DNA from: Bombardia bombarda
Lineage: Eukaryota; Ascomycota; Sordariomycetes; Sordariales; Lasiosphaeriaceae
Reading direction: 5' to 3'
Length of the DNA stretch: 64,000 bases
NCBI GenBank assembly: GCA_030512295.1
Contig: JAULSR010000001.1
Coordinates: 9,633,001 to 9,697,000, forward strand
Shown here piece by piece: positions 10,621 through 21,973 of the stretch (position 1 is the stretch's first letter; every line of letters begins with the position of its first letter). Position numbers and translations under genes: made by a program. Below the pieces are notes generated by a model. It was not told the DNA's origin. It saw only the letters and a program-made list of their open reading frames with translations, and searched no databases.

Positions 10621-11315
10621 AAATCAACCGACGAGGCCTCTATTTGATTTCTAGCTGGGCTATTAGTTAGTCGACTTCGGATGAAGATCTCTTCTATCTC
10701 AGCCATCAAGGTGCGCAGTGGTATGACACCCGTTTCATATTCCTCTCTTAAACGAATAAGGACGAAAAAGAGTGTTGTTATCATCACTGGATGCTACTAG
10801 TACTGTTACTGATATCATCGAGCAGGTGGTGGTGATTGTTATTATAGTTATGGCCATTTTGCAAAGGTGATGCCGTTTGTAGAATGGCCATGGACAATGA
10901 AAATCAAGATATCGGTATAGGTCCGACCAGCAGTTGATTTGTTTTTGGGCTGGTCTGTTGGTTGACTTCGGGTGGAGGAGAGGTAGCTTTATTGTGGCCA
11001 CCAAGGTACGCAAGTAAGAGGAAACAAATGAGGAAGGCGCGACGGATGCCATCAAAATTAGAATTTCTGGTGCGTAGGAAAGAAGGGCGATGATCCGAAG
11101 TCAACCTTGATAAAATGAAGGGGTTTTTAGGGCCTGGTACCCGCCGCATGACCAAAACGAGATGTACACCGCGCTCGGAGCCGCCCGCAGGTGTGGCTCT
11201 GCTGCTGGTTCATAGGTATTTCAACTTTTGATCTGACTGCCTGGTTGATATGGGATGGAGCCGCATCCCAGAGCCTAGGATCTGACCGTGATCTGGCAAT
11301 AATTTCTTGATATAC
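10621..11315. repeat. Intergenic region with a diverged duplicated segment
   Basis: Two stretches, about 10650-10720 and 10925-11015, look like diverged copies of one another. Each contains GGGCT..., GTTGACTTCGG or GTCGACTTCGG, and then CCA(C/T)CAAGGT(A/G)CGCA. Reverse-strand translations align in part: LRTLMAEIEE...NSPARNQI against LRTLVATIKL...NRPAQKQI. No intact gene is visible, so this may be a decayed duplicated exon. The source is unknown. Confidence 0.35.
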
Positions 11316-12057
11316 ATGCAGATGGTTGTTTGGGTTGTATTCACTCAGTCAAACATAATAACAGTACATGGAGAAACCCTCGAAACCGTTCCGGCCGAAA
11401 TACTGGTCCAGGTGGTCACGTACCTGGCACCTGAAGGACGGGCTGCTCTAGCCCTAGTGAGCCGTACCGTACTCGATAAACTCGGAAGCAAAAGCCTCGA
11501 GATCAGCATCCAAGATCGGGCTCGACACCGTCTGCTTCTCATTGCCAACGGCCATCTACTACTCAGGGCTACACAGACACTATACCCCTACAAGGACAGA
11601 ACACCCAACGCAGTTCTGTCAGCTGTTCCCATCCTCGCAAGAACTCTAAGCGCCGACTATGGAGATAAAGGGTCCACCAGTAATATAAAGACCCCAACGA
11701 AAAATTGCACATTGTCACTTACTACAATAGCGAAGTCGACGCCTGCGTAGAATGCTGTACTAAGATGGCCGTCACATACATGGACCTACCAGACCATAGA
11801 AGAGTCGTTATCTTGACAAGCTAGAAGGATCTCAGTACTAGCGAGGACTTAGACAGCCCTGAGCAGAGATCCCATCTACCAGATAGAGTTCAACAGTCCA
11901 TAATAAGCAAGGAGAGACAGTAGGCCATTCATACTCGCTTCGAAAACGAGGGCGACATGCAGCTTGCTCCAAACCCAAACACCCTCGACATGTCGTATTT
12001 TCCAGCCGCGTCGACAATACTAGAATCCTATAACAGCTCCGGCTTTGATAATTAGGG
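11316..12057 (+). pseudogene. F-box gene relic
   Basis: The first open frame (to 11750) encodes an F-box-like segment, LETVPAEILVQVVTYLAP...LALVSRT, of the kind that binds Skp1 in SCF ubiquitin ligases. From about 11680 the protein-like reading moves to another frame (KLHIVTYYNSEVDACVECC, then LPDHRRVVILTS). That second frame is cut by TAG stops near 11821 and 11920 and fades out near 12057. Shift plus stops indicate a broken gene, or less likely an unrecognised intron or a sequence error. The missing start context (no good Kozak ATG) also fits decay. F-box genes turn over rapidly in filamentous fungi. Confidence 0.45.
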
Positions 12058-12222
12058 ACCGAATTATGACATTTTCTTCCGTACAGATGGCCCATGAAAA
12101 CAGACCAAACAACAAAACAGGGACCATAAAGGCATAAACACAATGCTTAAAGCCCAAACACTACCGATAATAACCATTCTCAACCGTATCAACAATACTC
12201 GAATCGATTCAGCAATTAGCCA

Positions 12223-12290
12223 GTGCTCTCAACTCCTGAATTCTCTCCTCTAACCCCTGAATTCTCTCCTCTAACCCCTGATCGCTCTCC
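12223..12290. repeat. 21-bp tandem repeat
   Basis: About 2.7 imperfect copies of a CTCTCCTCTAACCCCTGAATT unit lie just beyond the 3' end of the minus-strand membrane ORF. One reading of the repeat carries a stop in each copy, so it is not obviously coding. Confidence 0.7.
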
Positions 12291-12840
12291 TCTTCCCCCC
12301 CATCTCGAGAAAATATACCAACACAAACGCACCCACAACCAAAACAAGCATCGAAAGCACAATAGTCCCAAGCACAAAACCAACCACCCCATCCACAAGC
12401 ACCATCACCATTCCCGAAAGCATTACCCAGCAGCTACATGCCAACTGCAAAAGCACGGTGCTCTCAAGCCCCATCGCGTACCACTGCTTCTCACTCCCTT
12501 CATCATCCGGACAGACAGGCCAATTACCGTGATAAATCCGCAACGACGAGAACACAACCCATTCAATCTGCGCATAAACGCACAGCTGGATGCTGAGACC
12601 AACAATCAGTCGTCCCCATCTATTGGTGTCACCACTGTCGGTATTGCTGATGGGGACTTTCAAAAGCAGCGTCCCAATCCACATCATTGCAAAAGCCACC
12701 TGGGGGAAATAAACCCGAGTTACGAGGAGTATCGGTGACGCCACTGGTGGAGGCGTTGGTGATGCCATTGGTGGCAGCGGTGGGGATGCCATTGACGGCG
12801 GCGTTGGTGGTACCATTGGCGGCAGCGGTAGTGATGCCAT
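12271..12840 (-). CDS. Hypothetical multi-pass membrane protein with minisatellite N-terminus
   Basis: An open frame of 189 codons from ATG 12840. The first 36 residues are a run of 8-residue units (MASPPLPP, MASPTPPP and variants) encoded by the minisatellite described separately. Each unit offers a Met, so the true start is uncertain. Three or four hydrophobic spans follow: AFAMMWIGTLLLK, LIVGLSIQLCVYA, LLQLACSCWVMLSGMVMVL and a long C-terminal one near residues 150-180. The C-terminus is Lys/Arg-rich. No family is recognised. It could be the 3' exon of a longer gene whose upstream exons I cannot identify. Confidence 0.4.
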   Translation of the reverse strand: MASLPLPPMVPPTPPSMASPPLPPMASPTPPPVASPILLVTRVYFPQVAFAMMWIGTLLLKVPISNTDSGDTNRWGRLIVGLSIQLCVYAQIEWVVFSSLRIYHGNWPVCPDDEGSEKQWYAMGLESTVLLQLACSCWVMLSGMVMVLVDGVVGFVLGTIVLSMLVLVVGAFVLVYFLEMGGKRRAIRG

Positions 12841-12845
12841 TGGTA
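12732..12845. repeat. 24-bp coding minisatellite
   Basis: About 4.5 imperfect copies of a 24-bp unit containing GGTGATGCCATTGGTGGCAG. Read on the minus strand, the unit gives an 8-residue MAS-Pro-rich peptide repeat at the start of the membrane ORF. Because 24 is a multiple of 3, copy-number change would keep the frame. Confidence 0.75.
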
Positions 12846-13362
12846 GCAGCAGTGATGGTCGAGTTCTGTGAAAGCTTTCGAAGTTCTGGTTTATTGTTTG
12901 TTCAATGTGGGATACAAGTATTTTCTTTCGTGGATCTGAAAATAATGAAGTGAGAGACAGAGAGAGAGGTGGAAGACGAAGGAAGAGGAGGGAGGATTTT
13001 AATTTAGAATTACCTTGCTTTGCCCTCGAATCTATCGGTAGCTCCTTCTAAATGAGAATGGTCTTCGTCGTTTGTGCCTGAAGATGGTTTATTGGTAAGA
13101 GTTACGCTTATAAGACGGCTTTGAGCAAGTGTGAGCTGATGATAAGCACCAATTAGGAAGCTTCGACCGTGCGGGTGCTGTTACATTACTTACTTATTAC
13201 AGCCATAGTTTGCTAGTGACAATTGTTATTGTCATCATAGTAATCAGCCCCCTTCATGACCCTCTCGTAAACACGGAAGTTATGAAAACTATAGGCTTCC
13301 TTCTATAATCATAAGGATCCCATATATGCTTATGTACCTTGATGATCTACAACCACCCAATC
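12846..13362. other. Intergenic region 3' of SLH1
   Basis: About 500 bp between the membrane ORF start and the SLH1 stop codon. A purine-rich run lies at 12950-12995. No gene recognised. Confidence 0.45.
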
Positions 13363-16300
13363 TCACCACCCCGAACTCCCACTTCCTGCCCCCGACTCTC
13401 CCTTTTCACCATTCCCCGTCTCCTTCTCCTTCCCCAAATCTCCCCCATCCACCACCGCCGGCGGAGCAGGAATCTCCACCCCCATAACGCGATACTCCAT
13501 CCCCACATACCCATCACTCAACACTAATACATCCAGCTTCCTTCCCCCTTTAGCTAGACCAGGAGGCAACTTGATAACCGCCCTCGCCATCGGTCGTGCT
13601 CCCACATCCACCCCAGCCTTCCTCCCCCCTGGCCCTCCTGGCTGTCCCTGCCCACCACCACCAGAACTCCACCCAACCCTCTTAACCGCCACAACCTCAT
13701 CCTTCTCTACATCCGCCACAACGACAAACCAGCCCTCCGTCTGAGGCTTGGGGAACTTGGGCGCGTACATCCTCCCCTCCCTCTCCATAACAGCATTCAA
13801 CCTCCTCAGCACAACCGTCAGGCTCTGCGCCCGCACGTCCTCCACCCCGACCTGCACATTAGGTATCGTCTGCGCCGCCTTGACAAACCTATTAGCCGCC
13901 GTATCCCTCAACCCCAGCTCCTCCCTCGCAAATTTGGACAGCTGCTGCGGTCCCTTAAACCGCGCGCTCATCTCCTGCAGCGTCATCCTCTTTCCCTTCC
14001 CCTCGCCTTCCTTCCCCCCCTTCTTCCGCTCCCCAGGCTCAACCCCCGGCAAAACAGCCAACCCCCCATCCCCTGGCCACCTCGCACTCTTCACACACTG
14101 CAACAGCCTCACAAACTCCACTGTACTGCTCAACCAGCCCATCTCCGTCATCACATCCACCCCCGCCTGCAATATACGAATCGCCTGGTCCAGCACGCTC
14201 GTCTGATCACCCATGTAATCCGTAATCGGCAGCGCGATCCGCAACATGTGCGCCTGCAGCAGCAAAAAAGCCTTGACATGCGGATCCCACATGGGCAAGC
14301 CAAAATCGCCCCCAGAAAACGCCAGGTTGCGCGACAGCTCCGCGTTGATCAGGTCCTCGTTATGCCGCACCGGCAGCTCATCGTACTCGGTCGCGCGGCA
14401 CATCCACGAGAGCACATCAAGAAACGAAGCTCCCGCTTTCGCCTGCCCGACCAAGTGGCGGATCGTCTTGTGCGACAGATAGTAATAACTCATAATCTTG
14501 CCCATGGGTGTCGGGTCAACATCACCGTTGGGAAACACTTCCACACACTTGGACTCAGCCAGCTCCGCGAGCGAGTTGTCCACCATCTCAATCATATACC
14601 TGTTCGCCAACTGCTGCGCCGTCGTGCTATTATGCTCCTCCGCCGATATCTCGAGCCCATAGTACGACGGATTCTTGTGCAACCTCCTGAAGAAAAACGT
14701 CCACGTCAGATAATCAAGCGCGTCCTGCTTGGTCAAGATCGTCTCAGCCGAGATCTCAGCCCCCAAATGATTATCCAGCACCGTGTGCAGCGACGACTCG
14801 ACCGGAAACCCCGTGTGCAAGAAGTGCTTGTAAAAGTCCTTCTTCGAGTCCTTTGTCAGGATCCGCGCCACGCCCGACGTGTCGAACTGCGGCCTGCCCG
14901 CGCGCCCCAGCATCTGCAGCACGTCGGTCAGGTCCATGTCCTTGTACCCCTCGATCTTGGCGTCGTAGTACTGCGTGCCCTTGACCACCACCAGATGTGC
15001 GGGAAGGTTGACGCCCCACGCGAGCGTGCTCGTGGCGATCAGGATCTGGATCTTGTTGTTAAGGAACAGCTCCTCGGCCAGCTGCCGATCCGATTCCACC
15101 AGACCGGCGTGGTGGAGACCGATGCCAAAACTGATGGCCTCCTTGAGCGCCTCGTCCTTGACGCGGGACAGGTTCAGCTGCAGGTCGTCTTCATCCATGC
15201 CCAGGAATCGTCTGGGGTTGTCCTGCATGCCGCAGAGGTTGATGAGGTCCTTGGCCGTCAGGCGCGTCTGCCTGCGCGACGGCACGAACACAATCACCGG
15301 CTTCTCGGGGCTGTGGTTCAGGATAGCCAAGAAGGTAGGCCTATTCATCGACTGCATCAGCGGGCAGAAGCCTCTGACCTCGGGAAAGCCGTCGATGTAC
15401 AGCTCCAGCGGCACTGGACGCACCGAGTGCCTGAAATTAAACAAGCCCTCCTTAACCCCAAGCCAGTTCGCCAGATCGCTCGCATTAGCGCACGCTGTCG
15501 ACATACCCAGCAGCCTCACCGCATTCTTCGTCGACGCCGCAATGTAATTCATACGCGACACAATAATCTCTAAAATCGGCCCGCGATCGCCCGCAAGCAG
15601 ATGGATCTCGTCAATAATCACCAAACTCACCTTGCGGACATAGCCTCTCGTCTGCCAACTACGGGATATACCATCCCACTTCTCCGGCGTCGTAATAATC
15701 ACATCCGCATCTTGGATCGTTCTTGTATCCGGCGTGTTATCACCCGTCAGCTCTACCAGCTTCAGCCCCAGCGGCCGCGCCAGCCGTGCTCCCCAATCTT
15801 TAACACGCTCGCGCACGAGCGCCTTCATGGGCGCGATATACACCACCTTTGACCCGGGTCGCTCGCGGAACGCCCACCACATGGCCAGCTCAGCCGCCAC
15901 CGTCTTGCCACTGCCCGTGGGCGAGCCCAGCAGCACGTTGGCCGGCGTGTGATACAGAGTATGAAAAATCTGCGTCTGCATCGGGTTGAAGTACTGGAAG
16001 CGCTGCCCGTAAATCTCCTCGAGCCCCGCGTTCTTGAGCGCCGTGATGGGCAGCGGCTGCAGGCTCAGGAGGTCTGTGTACACACTCTCGGTATCCGGAC
16101 GAATGAGGTGCTGGAACGACACAGCCGTCACCGTCTCGGCGCCGAGCCAGCGGTCCGAGACGGCGCGCACGTAGATCTGCGTCGGCAAGGGGTCCGACAT
16201 GGGAATAGTAAAATTAAGCTCGTGGCCGTCGTAGAGCTTCCGCCTGTTGAGCAGGAAGAACTCGTGGTGATAGATCTCGGCCGTCTCCGAGTTCTCGACC

Positions 16301-19300
16301 CAGATGTAGTACGACTCGGACGAGCCGTTCAGGTGGTCGTTCCACCTGAAATCCGGCGTGACAAACAGCTTGATCCGCAGCACGTCGCGGTTCAGCGGCG
16401 CAATTTCGGCCTCGATGCTGAGCGTCGGGAAGTTGTCGAGCAGCTTGGCGATCTTGCTGCCCATGCGGAAGTTGTTGACCAGGCTGCCGATCTCTGCGGG
16501 CTCCATCTCCCTCATCGCCTCGATGGTCAGCGAGTCCTTTGCGTCGAGCTGGTTGAGCACCGGCTTGGGGAGATCGAACTGGTGGAACGGGTGTTGGAAG
16601 GACCAGATGCGCTTCTCGATCGACTTTGCCATGGTCAGCAGAACCAGGCACTGGTGACCCCATCGGCGGTTCAGCGAGATCATGAACAAGGCTCTGCAGA
16701 TGCGGCCAGCCTGCTGGGCGACGTAGTTCAGGTCATTTGTAAGTGCAAAGTCCTCGGGCTGTCCTCTTGAGATGTAGGACTGGAGCAGGATATTGGTCTT
16801 TGCCTGCGGCGTGTCGATGCCGGCGCTGACCTCGTACGGCACGAAATTTGTGTTATTCTTCATCAACAAGAGCTCGTCTGCCTCGCTGTTCCGTGACTGG
16901 ATGTTGTCGAACTCGCCGCTCATAGATATCATCTTCAAAATATCCTTCTCTGTAGCGTGCGGACCCATCATGGTGTTGAAGATTTGTATACTGGCATGCT
17001 GAATATAAAACTGGCTAGCAATGCGCCCTATGTCTTTGCTGCGCAGTTCCTGGGTGGACTCGTTGAAGATGATCATCTGGCTCTGCTGCAGCGTCCGGGC
17101 AGCCTCGATAGCCAGCTTGCTTCGTCTCTGGACCAGCATGCGGTCGTTCTCGTACTCGGACCACTCAATACCGTAGGCCATGGGGTTCCTCTTCATGCGG
17201 ACGAAGAGGTACGAGTAGCCGATCCACGTAACGGCCTCGGGGATCGACGTGACAGTCCCCAAGGCGATCTCGGCATTCAAATTGTCGACAAGTTTGGCGG
17301 AGAACCTGGATTCGATAGGCAGCTGGTCCGTCACAGCAGTGAGGTAGTGTGCCAGCTTGTCTTGCGTTGTGCAAATCATGCCAATACCGACGTCCTCGAA
17401 CTGTGGACGGCCGGCACGACCAAAAATCTGCAAAACATCCAGAATGCCGAGGTCGACAAACTTGCCGTCCTGGGCGCTGTACACCTGCGTGCCCTTGATG
17501 ACTACCGCAGCCGCGGGCAAATTGACACCCCAAGCAAGCGTGGCCGTGCAGCAAAGCACCTTGACCACGCCCTCCCCAAACAGCCGCTCCATAAAATTTC
17601 TGTCCGAACGAGCCAGACCAGCATGATGGATTCCCAGTCCCTTAGGAATCAGTTCGCGAATTTCTCGTGCCTTGGTTGTCTTGAGGTCCCGCATGGCAGC
17701 CTCATATCTCTCGTGGAAGCTCGGGTCAAACAGATCAACGCAGCCCTCATCGATGGCCTTCTCAAACAGCATCTTTGCTGTTGCCTGTGTATCTCTCCGC
17801 GAGTGAACAAACACCATAACCTGGTGGCCGAGCTGCAGCATATCCCGGACCTTCTCAAAGGCCACCTGGTCTATGTTATCTCTGGACGCCCTAGTGCCGG
17901 CCTTGCCCTTGACACCGATAAAGTGCTGCTCCAGCGGCACAGGGCGGAACGAGGCATCAAAGTAAAAGAGACCAGCATACTTGTTGACGTTTAAAAAGTC
18001 GGCCACGTCGATGTAGTTGGGCAGGGTGGCACTGAGACCAACGATACGGATAAGAGACTGCGTGCTCTCAACCTGTCTCTCCGTGCGAGCAACCAGGGAC
18101 TCGAGGACAGCGCCTCTCTCGTCGTGGAGCATGTGCACTTCGTCGATAATAAGCAGGCGGACCTTTTGCACCAGCTCTGTGTCGCCGGTGCCTTTTCTCG
18201 TGACAACATCCCACTTCTCAGGGGTCGTCACAATCACCTGCGTCTGGACGATCTCGGCCTTGGTCAGGTGCATGTCTCCTGTGTACTCGCGACACCGCAG
18301 GCCCAGCCATGCCAGCCGCTTACCGATCTTCTCCGTGATTTCGGCCGCAAGGGCCTTCATGGGCGCTACGTAGACGATCTTGAAATCGTCAGCGCGCATG
18401 GCGAACTCCGTAGCCTCGTGATCCTCGAACGGGTTAGGCGTCAGATACTGGCTGATGGTATGGAGGATGGTCAACATGGCCGCATCCGTTTTACCCTACA
18501 ACACACTTATAGATTAGTTCAACAAGCCCTCGATACATAGACTGCTCATCGCAACTCACAGCACCAGTAGGAGCACAAATAAGCATATTCTCGCTCGTCT
18601 TGTACGCCACCGGATACACCAGACTCTGCATCCGATTCAACGTCTTGTACCCGCGAAACGTATTCCGGCACAGCCCGTCCAGCTCCGCGATCTGCAGCAA
18701 CTTATCCCCCGGCCGCAGCGTGCCCACCGGACCGGCCGGGATCGCATACTCCTCGTACTTTTCAAACTCGAGCCTCTGGCTGCCCACCGGCAGCGCGTAC
18801 TTCTTGCCCGCGTGGCTCAGCGTGTTGCCCGCCGTGTGCGACCTGTACACATGCGGGTAGTCCTCCTCCTTGGTCCTCGCCGCGGCTAAGGGAGTCGCCT
18901 TGTGCTGCGCGTCTTTCCGCCGCAGAGCTTCTTCCCTCTGCGCCCTGGTCAGCAGGCGCGGCCCCCCTTGGCCATCACCACCATCTTGCCCGTGAGTTTG
19001 CGCCACCAGGGCCGCGACGAGCTCGGCCCTGTGGCCGAGCAGGTCAATGACAAAGTCGAGGTCGTCAAAGCCCACGAGGTCAGTCAGCGACGACTGCAGC
19101 TCGTCCTCGGGCCGGCCGCTGCTCAGAATGTCGGTGACCTGGCCCTGCAGCGCGGACGGGGTGAGACCGGATTTCCGGGCGGATATCTCGGCGCACCGCG
19201 TGGCGAGCCATTGCAGGTCGTAGCCGCCCCCGCCCGCACCGCTGCCGTCGGGGGAGCTGCTGCTGCCGCCATCCATCAAGTCGCCGCTGTCAAAGGCGAT

Positions 19301-19534
19301 CTCGTCCAGCTCGTCATCTGAGATAAAGTCCCAGATATCGCGGGGTCCCGCCGTCCGGGGGCTGGAGGCCAGGTCGATGTCGTCGTCCTCCCAGTCGCCG
19401 CCGTTGTCGCTTGCGCTGCCGGCGTCGCTGGGCACCACCGGCAGCTTGGCCACGGCCGCCTTCATGGCTTCCATCTCGGCACGCCATTTTGCAATATCCA
19501 TGACGCCATTGGATGTGTTGCTTGTCCCGGCCAT
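13363..19534 (-). CDS. SLH1: Slh1/ASCC3-type Ski2-like RNA helicase
   Basis: Two exons, 19534-18560 and 18495-13363, encode 2035 residues. The 64-bp intron (GTGAGT donor, GAACTAATC branch, TAG acceptor) falls inside the first Walker A motif, after APTGA. The protein has two complete helicase cassettes, each followed by a Sec63-like region. Cassette 1 has APTGAGKT at 321-328 and DEVH at 443-446. Cassette 2 has SPTGSGKT near 1180 and DEIH near 1290. The short N-terminus with acidic DDELDEIAFDSG segments and the overall length fit Slh1 (helicase of the ribosome quality-control trigger complex, ASCC3 in animals) better than Brr2 of the spliceosome. The C-terminal tail is a lineage-specific Gly/Ser/Lys-rich extension. 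The ATG at 19534 is chosen for its AGCATGG context, as upstream in-frame codons lack an ATG. Confidence 0.94.
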
Positions 19535-21058
19535 GCTGGGCCGTGAATTTAAAATGTGCCGCTTCAACTCTTCTTGAGTTGCAGACTCAATCGATTGATT
19601 GCCGATTGACCTGTGTTATTTCAATATTGAGCGACCAGAGCGCCCGTGATAGCGCGCACTCAGTAATACTGATTTGGGTTCTTTTCCATGGGAATGGAAT
19701 GAGACGTGATGGGTAAGCGGTTGGATGTGCTGTCAAATGGGTCCTGACAACGGAAGGTGGTGGGACGCCCTAAAGGTAACTGAAGGCACTGCCCGAATTT
19801 AGGCTTTGTACGCCGATTGACTCACAGCATTCGCTGAGTGGTCACCCAGACACACCCCTAAAGAAACCCTGAAGCTGCCGGCAGTTTGTCATCCGGCATG
19901 GAACCTAAAGAATGGAAGCAGTGAAAAATTCCCATTCTTTAAGCGGTACTTGCATCAGACAATCAGAAAAGATTATAGCTACCTGATAGATAGAACTTCA
20001 TTTATCACAAATTGGAGACTTTAAGAAGCTTAGCTAAACAGAACAATGGGACAAATGTCACAAAGTCAATAACCACAACCTGGTAACTCAATCAACACCT
20101 AGGGACTTTCAATATCACACCTAATCGCAAACCAATCAATCACTCACTTGTTGAACCCTTCAGTCCGATCAATATCCTTGGTTCCCTCCATGAAAACCAC
20201 GGTTCCCTCCATGAAAACCACAGTAAAATCGATGCCATAACATCTAAAAACCATCTCATCCTGCCAACAAACAACACTCCACACAGCAATGTCGACCATA
20301 AAAGTAAGTATGTGTCCGTGTGTATAAGTAAATAAGAAGTAGTAGAAGTAGTAGTAGTACTGAACACAGGAACGAGATAATGTATTAGAGCCAAGATCCA
20401 CACCCAAACTCCGTTATGACCAGATATTTGCTGCTGCTGCTGCTGCTGCTGCTGTTGCTCCTTCCTACTCCCTATCAATCCTGAGTACCCACGACGGTGA
20501 CAGCCACTCATCTCCCCTCCTCTACACTGCCAAATAAAGCAAAAAGAAAACACAACACACACGAAGCAGCACTCGCACTTTCCTCCTCTCTGCGTCCATC
20601 CACGGTCCGCAGATCTCACCAGAGGGATGATTTGTGTGACCAATATGGACTCCCCCTATCGACCACACATAAGCGATAATATCCCTCCCCTGGTGTTTCC
20701 CACGTCTCCTCAACAGACACAAGCCGCCACCCATTTCATCCCCCTCACATATCCCTATTCGCTTAGGTAGGATAGCCGGGCCTACCGGTCCTCGAGCCCT
20801 GATCGTATGTTAGGCGAGGACGAGAAAGGCCGCAGCAATCGTCAGAGTTTCGTGAACATGCCCCAACAGATAGACGAACCAGACACCCTCTCGTTTCTTC
20901 TCCTCCTCCCTTCCTCGAGAACCGTCCGGCGCGACATTTGCTTCCTTTCCTTCCACTCATAAACACATCCCACCAAGAGTCTTGAAAAGAGAAAAAAGAC
21001 CTTCATCAAAGTTCAACAGCATTATTTACCCTCTCACCTCATCAACCGTCCCATCCAT
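19535..21058. other. Intergenic region with short repeats, no supported gene
   Basis: 1.5 kb holding the SLH1 promoter side and the 3' side of the Rab gene. It contains a 21-bp direct duplication (GGTTCCCTCCATGAAAACCAC, 20180-20221), TAGTAGAAG triplet-like repeats near 20338-20360 and a (GCT)8 run at 20430-20454. A 167-codon minus-strand frame (20140-20643) spans these repeats and is judged non-coding. Confidence 0.5.
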
Positions 21059-21973
21059 CTAGCAGCACTTGCCGCCCGCCCCCGACGACCCATTATCGCC
21101 CACATTGACAGACGGGCCCGCGCCCGCCTGCTCGTTCTTAGACGTATCAATAATGCGCTTCTTGATGTCCGCCGCGAGGCTGTAAAACGCCTCCTCAATG
21201 TTCTTATTCGTCTTGGCCGACACCTCGAGGAAGGGGATGCCCAGCTCGTCGGCGAGCGCCTGCCCGCGCTCTGTCGACACCGCCCGCTTCTCCTCCCAGT
21301 CGCACTTGTTGCCAATCAGAATCTTGTTGACCCCCTCGGTCGCATGCTGCTCTACGTTGGCGAACCACGTTCGGATGTCTAGTCACACACACACACACAC
21401 ACACAGCCCGTCAGCCACAAATCCGCCATTAAACACACACGTTTGGAGAGGCGAGAAAAAGCATACTATTAAACGACCTCTCATCCGTCACATCGTAGAC
21501 CAGCAGGATGCCCATAGCGCCTCTATAGTACGCCGTCGTGATAGTCCGGAACCGCTCCTGCCCGGCCGTGTCCCAGATCTGTAGCTTGACGCGCTTGCCG
21601 TCGAGCTCGATTGTGCGGATCTTGAAGTCGATGCCGATCGTCGTGATAAAAGACGGCGTGAACGAGTCCTCGCTGAAGCGCAGCAGGCAGCACGACTTGC
21701 CTACGCCCGAGTCTCCGATCAGGAGCAGCTTGATCTGTGTGTCATACATGATGGTGTCAGCTTATGTTGTGTTATGTCCGGGGAGCAAGTGTCTGTCTGT
21801 GTGTCTGCCAGAAGCTACCGCACCATACCACCACCCCGCAACGGCTTATGCGGTGGCGGCGGCGGCGGGGAAGCGCGGTAGCAGCTATGACGGAGGGGAA
21901 TGTCCAGAGGGCTGGTTGTATGGCGAAGGGGGGGCTCAGTTACCAAGAAGTCATAATTCCTGTTGCTCGACAT
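21059..21973 (-). CDS. SEC4: Rab GTPase Sec4/Rab8 (exocytic)
   Basis: Three exons, 21973-21944, 21734-21467 and 21378-21059, encode 205 residues. Introns of 209 and 88 bp have GTAACT and GTATGC donors and CAG/TAG acceptors. The first exon gives only MSSNRNYDFL, and joining it restores the Sec4 N-terminus. The second intron contains a (CA)n run. Diagnostic parts are the P-loop GDSGVGKS (17-24), switch I TTIGIDF (41-47), WDTAGQE (64-70), NKCD (123-126), SAK (153-155) and a C-terminal CC for double geranylgeranylation. The effector region and DTAGQERFRTITTAYYRGAMG are those of the Sec4/Rab8 subfamily, which delivers secretory vesicles to the exocyst at hyphal tips. Confidence 0.96.

Noticed and set aside
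14248..17994. Long plus-strand frames over SLH1
   Set aside because: Shadows of the two-cassette helicase on the other strand.
13363..19534. Assignment as spliceosomal Brr2
   Set aside because: The N-terminal region is too short, and the acidic start and total length fit Slh1/ASCC3. A phylogeny would confirm.
20140..20643. 167-codon minus-strand frame
   Set aside because: It is built across the 21-bp duplication and the GCT repeat, with no domain and no splice context.
21383..21405. CA repeat considered as CRISPR-like
   Set aside because: A simple dinucleotide run inside a SEC4 intron with no spacers. No CRISPR array exists in this eukaryotic window.
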